Shown: one piece after another, positions 6,466 to 8,500 of the stretch | Position numbering within the stretch: the stretch's first letter is position 1 | How the letters are laid out: each line of letters opens with the position of its first letter | Assembly: GCA_025360665.1 (NCBI GenBank) | Contig: JANYBU010000127.1 | Location: 1-8,500, forward strand | Origin: Nitrospira sp. | GTDB lineage: Bacteria > Nitrospirota > Nitrospiria > Nitrospirales > Nitrospiraceae | DNA length: 8,500 nucleotides | Direction of reading: 5' to 3' | Made by a program: the position numbers and the translations under genes | The notes under the pieces: model-generated | The model's database searches: none | Told to the model about the DNA's origin: nothing | Seen by the model: only the letters and a program-made list of their open reading frames with translations

Positions 6466-6500
6466 GTACTGTGTACCGCCATACTTAGCACCCATCTCCC

Positions 6501-6874
6501 TTATTGAGCCGGGACGGCAATTTTGTATTCGTCGAAGGGTGTCGTCAACACCGCTATTCTGAAGAGCTCATCTGCTGCCTTAGGATTAATTCCGTAGTCC
6601 CGGTTCTTGAGCATCTTGAACCACATACCCATTTTGGTCCGCACTGTCTGTTGATCGCCCCGTATCGACGCTTTCTTCATAAGATTCAGCTCGCTGAGAT
6701 AGGGTTCCCAATTGGCTGGTACATCATTGGTGGTGGGATACTTGCTTTTATAAAAATTCACCGAGCCGCTGAGTTCATCCATCCAATTCGTCGATTGAGC
6801 CAATGCAACCCCCCCCCGGCGAACAGGACCAACGCACAGGAGACCGCAACGATTGTCACAAGTACTGCTTTCAT
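6501..6874 (-). CDS. Exported paralogous protein, frame broken at a G9 tract
   Basis: The natural start is the ATG at 6874, with AAAGGAGG 5 bases upstream, giving a signal peptide MKAVLVTIVAVSCALVLFAG. Within it a run of nine G on the coding strand (6809-6817) puts the rest out of frame. One extra G or two fewer would restore VALAQSTNWMDEL and a product of about 123-124 residues. The mature part, in the downstream frame, has NFYKSKYPT, NWEPYLSELN, RGDQQTV, FKMLKNRDYGIN and KAADELF. It is clearly paralogous to the gene at 7414-7899 and looks helical. The frame joined to this part also runs open upstream to an ATG at 6974, but that start has no ribosome-binding site or signal peptide. Either expression is phase-variable or the homopolymer was miscounted. 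Family function unknown. Confidence 0.72.
6809..6817 (-). repeat. Poly-G tract (G9) in signal-peptide coding region
   Basis: There are nine consecutive C on the given strand, hence G9 on the coding strand. Seven or ten G would join the signal peptide to the mature protein in frame, but nine does not. Confidence 0.9.
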
Positions 6875-6939
6875 GGGAGCCTCCTTTCTTCATCCAATCG
6901 AGGGTGTCAACGCCGACGGAGCTAGCACGCAATGTGCTC

Positions 6940-7071
6940 CTAGCCTTCTCCGCAGGCGTAATAGTCGATCGCATCTTTCGAAGGCACGCAGAGCGGCCGA
7001 TATCCTCGCCGGCTGTCTTCTGATGTGCTCGTCTCCGGCGCCTTCATCGACCTCTCCATCTCCTTACTCAT
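6940..7071 (-). CDS. Small ORF, 43 residues, coupled to upstream gene
   Basis: This short frame starts at the ATG 7071-7069 and overlaps the stop of the preceding gene as ATGA. AGGTG lies just ahead of it. The 43-residue product is polar and soluble, begins MSKEMERSMKAPETSTSE, continues with a basic SRRGYRPLC and ends with DAIDYYACGEG, with two Cys. I know no homologue. The coupling and position within a same-strand run favour a real gene, but the length makes chance quite possible. Confidence 0.35.
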   Translation of the reverse strand: MSKEMERSMKAPETSTSEDSRRGYRPLCVPSKDAIDYYACGEG

Positions 7072-7265
7072 CTCACCTGTCCGTTAACTCCCCGCGCCGA
7101 TCCAACCTCCCAGGCCTTGTCAGATCTTTGCCGGGCTCCCTCTGTGGACCAATCATCTTGACGACCGGTTGAGATCCACCGCACGCGCGCACGGACGGCT
7201 ATGAGCGGCATCGCCGCGAGCCCCGCAAGTGCCGACGCGCCAACTATGAAAAAACCTCCTCTCAC
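7068..7265 (-). CDS. Small hypothetical membrane or exported protein (GTG start)
   Basis: The preferred start is GTG at 7265, where AAAGGAGG lies 7 bases upstream. A GTG three bases earlier, or an ATG at 7289 without a ribosome-binding site, are alternatives. The product has about 65 residues: an N-terminal hydrophobic helix (GGFFIVGASALAGLAAMPLI) and then a polar, Arg-rich tail (VRWISTGRQDDWSTEG...). The layout looks like a signal anchor, faintly like the N-terminus of a Rieske-type protein (hydrophobic segment then RWI). However, it has no twin-arginine pair and no cluster-binding region. It may be a genuine small protein or a truncated remnant. Its stop overlaps the next small ORF. Confidence 0.5.
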   Translation of the reverse strand: MRGGFFIVGASALAGLAAMPLIAVRARVRWISTGRQDDWSTEGARQRSDKAWEVGSARGVNGQVR

Positions 7266-7310
7266 CACCCCACCTCCTTTCAACTCCATCCTATAAATGG
7301 CAACGGACGA

Positions 7311-7340
7311 AATCCATCACCCGAGGGATGGATTTTTCTT
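7311..7340. terminator. Hairpin with T-run between small genes
   Basis: AATCCATC (7311-7318) pairs with GATGGATT (7327-7334) around an 8-base loop. A T5 run (7333-7337) follows on the plus strand. On the minus strand, the direction of the genes here, the following sequence is only TTTCG. It would be a weak or leaky terminator for the minus-strand genes, or fortuitous. It overlaps the end of a candidate small ORF. Confidence 0.35.
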
Positions 7341-7403
7341 CCACTCTTTGGGTGAGCGCCTCTCATTCCCCATTTCCCGCTCTGGAACCTGGATGCCGCT
7401 CAC
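7317..7403 (-). CDS. Candidate 28-residue small ORF
   Basis: A GTG at 7403 is preceded by GAGGAGG with 5-base spacing. That ribosome-binding site itself overlaps the stop codon of the upstream paralogue gene. The product would have 28 residues, charged and hydrophilic, with REMGNERRSPKEWKK near its end. No homology is known to me. The strong Shine-Dalgarno is the only positive evidence. Confidence 0.25.
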   Translation of the reverse strand: MSGIQVPEREMGNERRSPKEWKKNPSLG

Positions 7404-7413
7404 ATCTTCCTCC

Positions 7414-7899
7414 TCAGGAACCGCCTGGGTCGAACACGTTGTCGAGCCAGTAATCGCAGCCTTCGAGCTTGCATGGACGACCACCCTCATACGGCGTATT
7501 GATCGTGTGATCCGGCACACTCATCGGTCTCTCGATCCCGATCTCTGGATCGAAGGGCTCCGCCGAGGTTAACGGTTCGGGCGGCTTGACGCCGAGCGCG
7601 AAGCTGTACAACTCGTCCGCCGCCACATCATTAATGCCGTGTGAGCGCCCGAGCAGCATCTTGAGGAAATGATCCATCTCAACCTTCACGACCTGCTCGT
7701 CCCCTCGGCCTATCCCTTCCTGCACTTTGGTGAGCTTTTCAAAGTAGGGATCCCAATTGCCGGTGGGATAACTCGACTTGTAAAAGGTCGCGGCGGTCAC
7801 GATTTCGTCAACCCAGGTTCCTGCGGCCAGAGCTGAACCACCGGTCCACAGGCACAGCGCCAGCGCAACGCTCAGCATAATCGCCATCGTCCTGTTCAT
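7414..7899 (-). CDS. Exported paralogous protein with C-terminal CxxxxC tail
   Basis: From the ATG at 7899 (GGGAGG 5 bases upstream) this is a 161-residue protein with a signal peptide (MNRTMAIMLSVALALCLWTG, cleavage near GSALAA at 21-26). Residues 28-102 match the downstream paralogue: TWVDEI, TFYKSSYPT, NWDPYFEKL, GRGDEQVV, LKMLLGRSHGIN and VAADEL. A proline-rich extension absent from the paralogue follows (about 105-161) and contains Cys143 and Cys148 (CKLEGC) and a WLDNVFDPGG end. The helical core has no recognised enzyme motif. The frame is open upstream to 7971, but only the 7899 start exposes the signal peptide. A G9 tract sits 14 bases ahead of this start, in the leader. The nearest upstream gene is a NarL-type regulator 142 bases away, a plausible but unproven controller. 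Confidence 0.82.
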   Translation of the reverse strand: MNRTMAIMLSVALALCLWTGGSALAAGTWVDEIVTAATFYKSSYPTGNWDPYFEKLTKVQEGIGRGDEQVVKVEMDHFLKMLLGRSHGINDVAADELYSFALGVKPPEPLTSAEPFDPEIGIERPMSVPDHTINTPYEGGRPCKLEGCDYWLDNVFDPGGS

Positions 7900-7912
7900 A
7901 GCTGCCTCCCTT

Positions 7913-7921
7913 CCCCCCCCC
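7913..7921 (-). repeat. Poly-G tract (G9) in leader ahead of ribosome-binding site
   Basis: There are nine consecutive C on the given strand. On the mRNA strand G9 directly precedes AAGGGAGG and the start codon at 7899. A change in length would alter leader structure or promoter spacing rather than the reading frame of the gene started at 7899. Confidence 0.9.
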
Positions 7922-8041
7922 ACGCTGTGCTTTCTCCTTCGCATAGTTACCATCGTATGCAATACGTCCATAGAGGACCATTACCCAAAGGATAGTTTTT
8001 GCGTACACCGTTCGGGGGAGGGATCGGAGGAAGCGCGTGCG

Positions 8042-8500
8042 TTACTTGGTGTTGAGATAGGTCAGGATCGCTTCAACCCGGCCGTCGACGCCGAGTTTGC
8101 GATAGATGTGGTGGAGGTGAGTCTTCACGGTGTCGAGTGACACACACAACTGATCGGCGATGTCTTTATTGCCACGCCCGGATGCGGCACAAGCCAGAAT
8201 CTCCCGCTCACGCTCAGTCAGCAGTGCTAGGCTCGCGGCGGTTCCGCTCCCAGCCTCTTGCAGTGCGGAGACCACTTTCCGAGCAAAGCCGTCCGGCATG
8301 AAGGGGGAATGAACTCGTTCCCCCCGGTAGGTGGCTCGGATGATGCGAAGAAACTCGGCATGGTCGGCATCCTTCAGAATGTAGCCGCAGGCGCCGGCTT
8401 GCACCGCCGCCACAATTCTCGCATCTTCATCATGGACCGACAACATCAAGACCTTTACGTCAGGGAGACAGCCCTTGATCAGGCGCGTGGCCGTGACCCC
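8042..8500 (-). CDS. NarL/FixJ-type response regulator, C-terminal part
   Basis: The frame runs off the right edge, so the N-terminus and phospho-acceptor Asp are missing. The visible 152 residues include the end of a receiver domain: DVKVLMLSVHDED, AVQAGACGYILKD with the conserved Lys, and FLRIIRATYRGERVHSP. A linker follows, then a LuxR-type helix-turn-helix: LTEREREILACAASGRGNKDIADQL, VSLDTVKTHLHHIYRKLGV. Such proteins are cytosolic transcription factors activated by a partner histidine kinase. The ATG at 8449 lies inside the receiver domain and is not the real start. It lies on the same strand as the cluster of exported proteins and 142 bases ahead of it. Confidence 0.92.
   Translation of the reverse strand, partial: GVTATRLIKGCLPDVKVLMLSVHDEDARIVAAVQAGACGYILKDADHAEFLRIIRATYRGERVHSPFMPDGFARKVVSALQEAGSGTAASLALLTEREREILACAASGRGNKDIADQLCVSLDTVKTHLHHIYRKLGVDGRVEAILTYLNTK

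Noticed and set aside
6921..6944. Imperfect hairpin with GCTAG/CTAGC ends overlapping the small-ORF stop
   Set aside because: The stem is short with a 3-base bulge and no T-run, so it is not distinguishable from chance.
6504..7172. 222-residue plus-strand open frame across the frameshifted paralogue
   Set aside because: It is opposite the paralogous gene and small ORFs, has no ribosome-binding site or domain, and its composition fits an antisense shadow.
7068..7265. Rieske iron-sulfur protein
   Set aside because: Only a hydrophobic N-terminal helix and an RWI stretch are suggestive. There are no cluster-binding Cys/His motifs and no twin-arginine pair.
7900..8041. Promoter for the exported-protein cluster, including a sigma-54 type
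   Set aside because: No convincing -35/-10 pair or GG-N10-GC spacing could be found by eye in this leader.

Overview
The window looks like chromosomal DNA from a GC-rich Gram-negative bacterium. Gene style suggests the Nitrospira group (Nitrospirota): many exported proteins of unknown function, a heme-c DUF3365 protein, a protease joined to a formylglycine-enzyme (FGE)-like domain, and a long imperfect-palindrome intergenic element that I recall as Nitrospira-like. I could not search for that element, so the taxonomy is inference. There are no rRNA or tRNA genes, CRISPR arrays or recognisable transposase genes.

Layout. Positions 1-1259 (+): the tail of a receiver-like protein, translationally coupled (ATGA) to a YgfZ/GcvT-family folate-binding protein. 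Positions 1261-1385: a 125-bp nearly symmetrical inverted-repeat element between convergent genes. Positions 1392-2150 (-): a two-gene unit, a CBU_0592-like small membrane protein followed by a conserved hypothetical. Positions 2405-2644 (+): a small putative zinc-binding protein with its own promoter-like sequence. Positions 2814-3360 (+): a type II toxin-antitoxin pair (ribbon-helix-helix antitoxin, RelE/ParE-type toxin). The toxin's C-terminus is abnormal and runs antisense into the next gene. Positions 3312-5710 (-): a two-gene operon with an exported DUF3365 heme-binding protein translationally coupled to an exported HtrA-like protease/FGE-like fusion. That fusion has an intact protease triad but appears to lack the FGE catalytic cysteines. 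Positions 5857-7899 (-): a same-strand run of small, mostly exported proteins of unknown function, including two paralogues (6501-6874 and 7414-7899). Three short ORFs with plausible Shine-Dalgarno sequences lie between the paralogues. Positions 8042-8500 (-): a NarL/LuxR-type response regulator running off the right edge.

Two features stand out. First, each paralogue in the right-hand cluster carries a run of nine G on its coding strand. In one the run lies in the signal-peptide coding region and puts the gene out of frame; in the other it lies just ahead of the Shine-Dalgarno sequence. Slipped-strand (phase-variable) switching is a testable reading, and sequencing error is the main alternative. 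Second, the heme-protein/protease-FGE pair looks like a periplasmic sensing or quality-control module in which the FGE fold was probably kept for binding rather than catalysis.

Gaps. Positions 2151-2404 hold only the divergent promoter region. Positions 2645-2813 hold the toxin-antitoxin promoter. Positions 5711-5856 hold a perfect palindrome. Positions 7900-8041 hold a leader with a poly-G tract. No other gap exceeds 300 bases.
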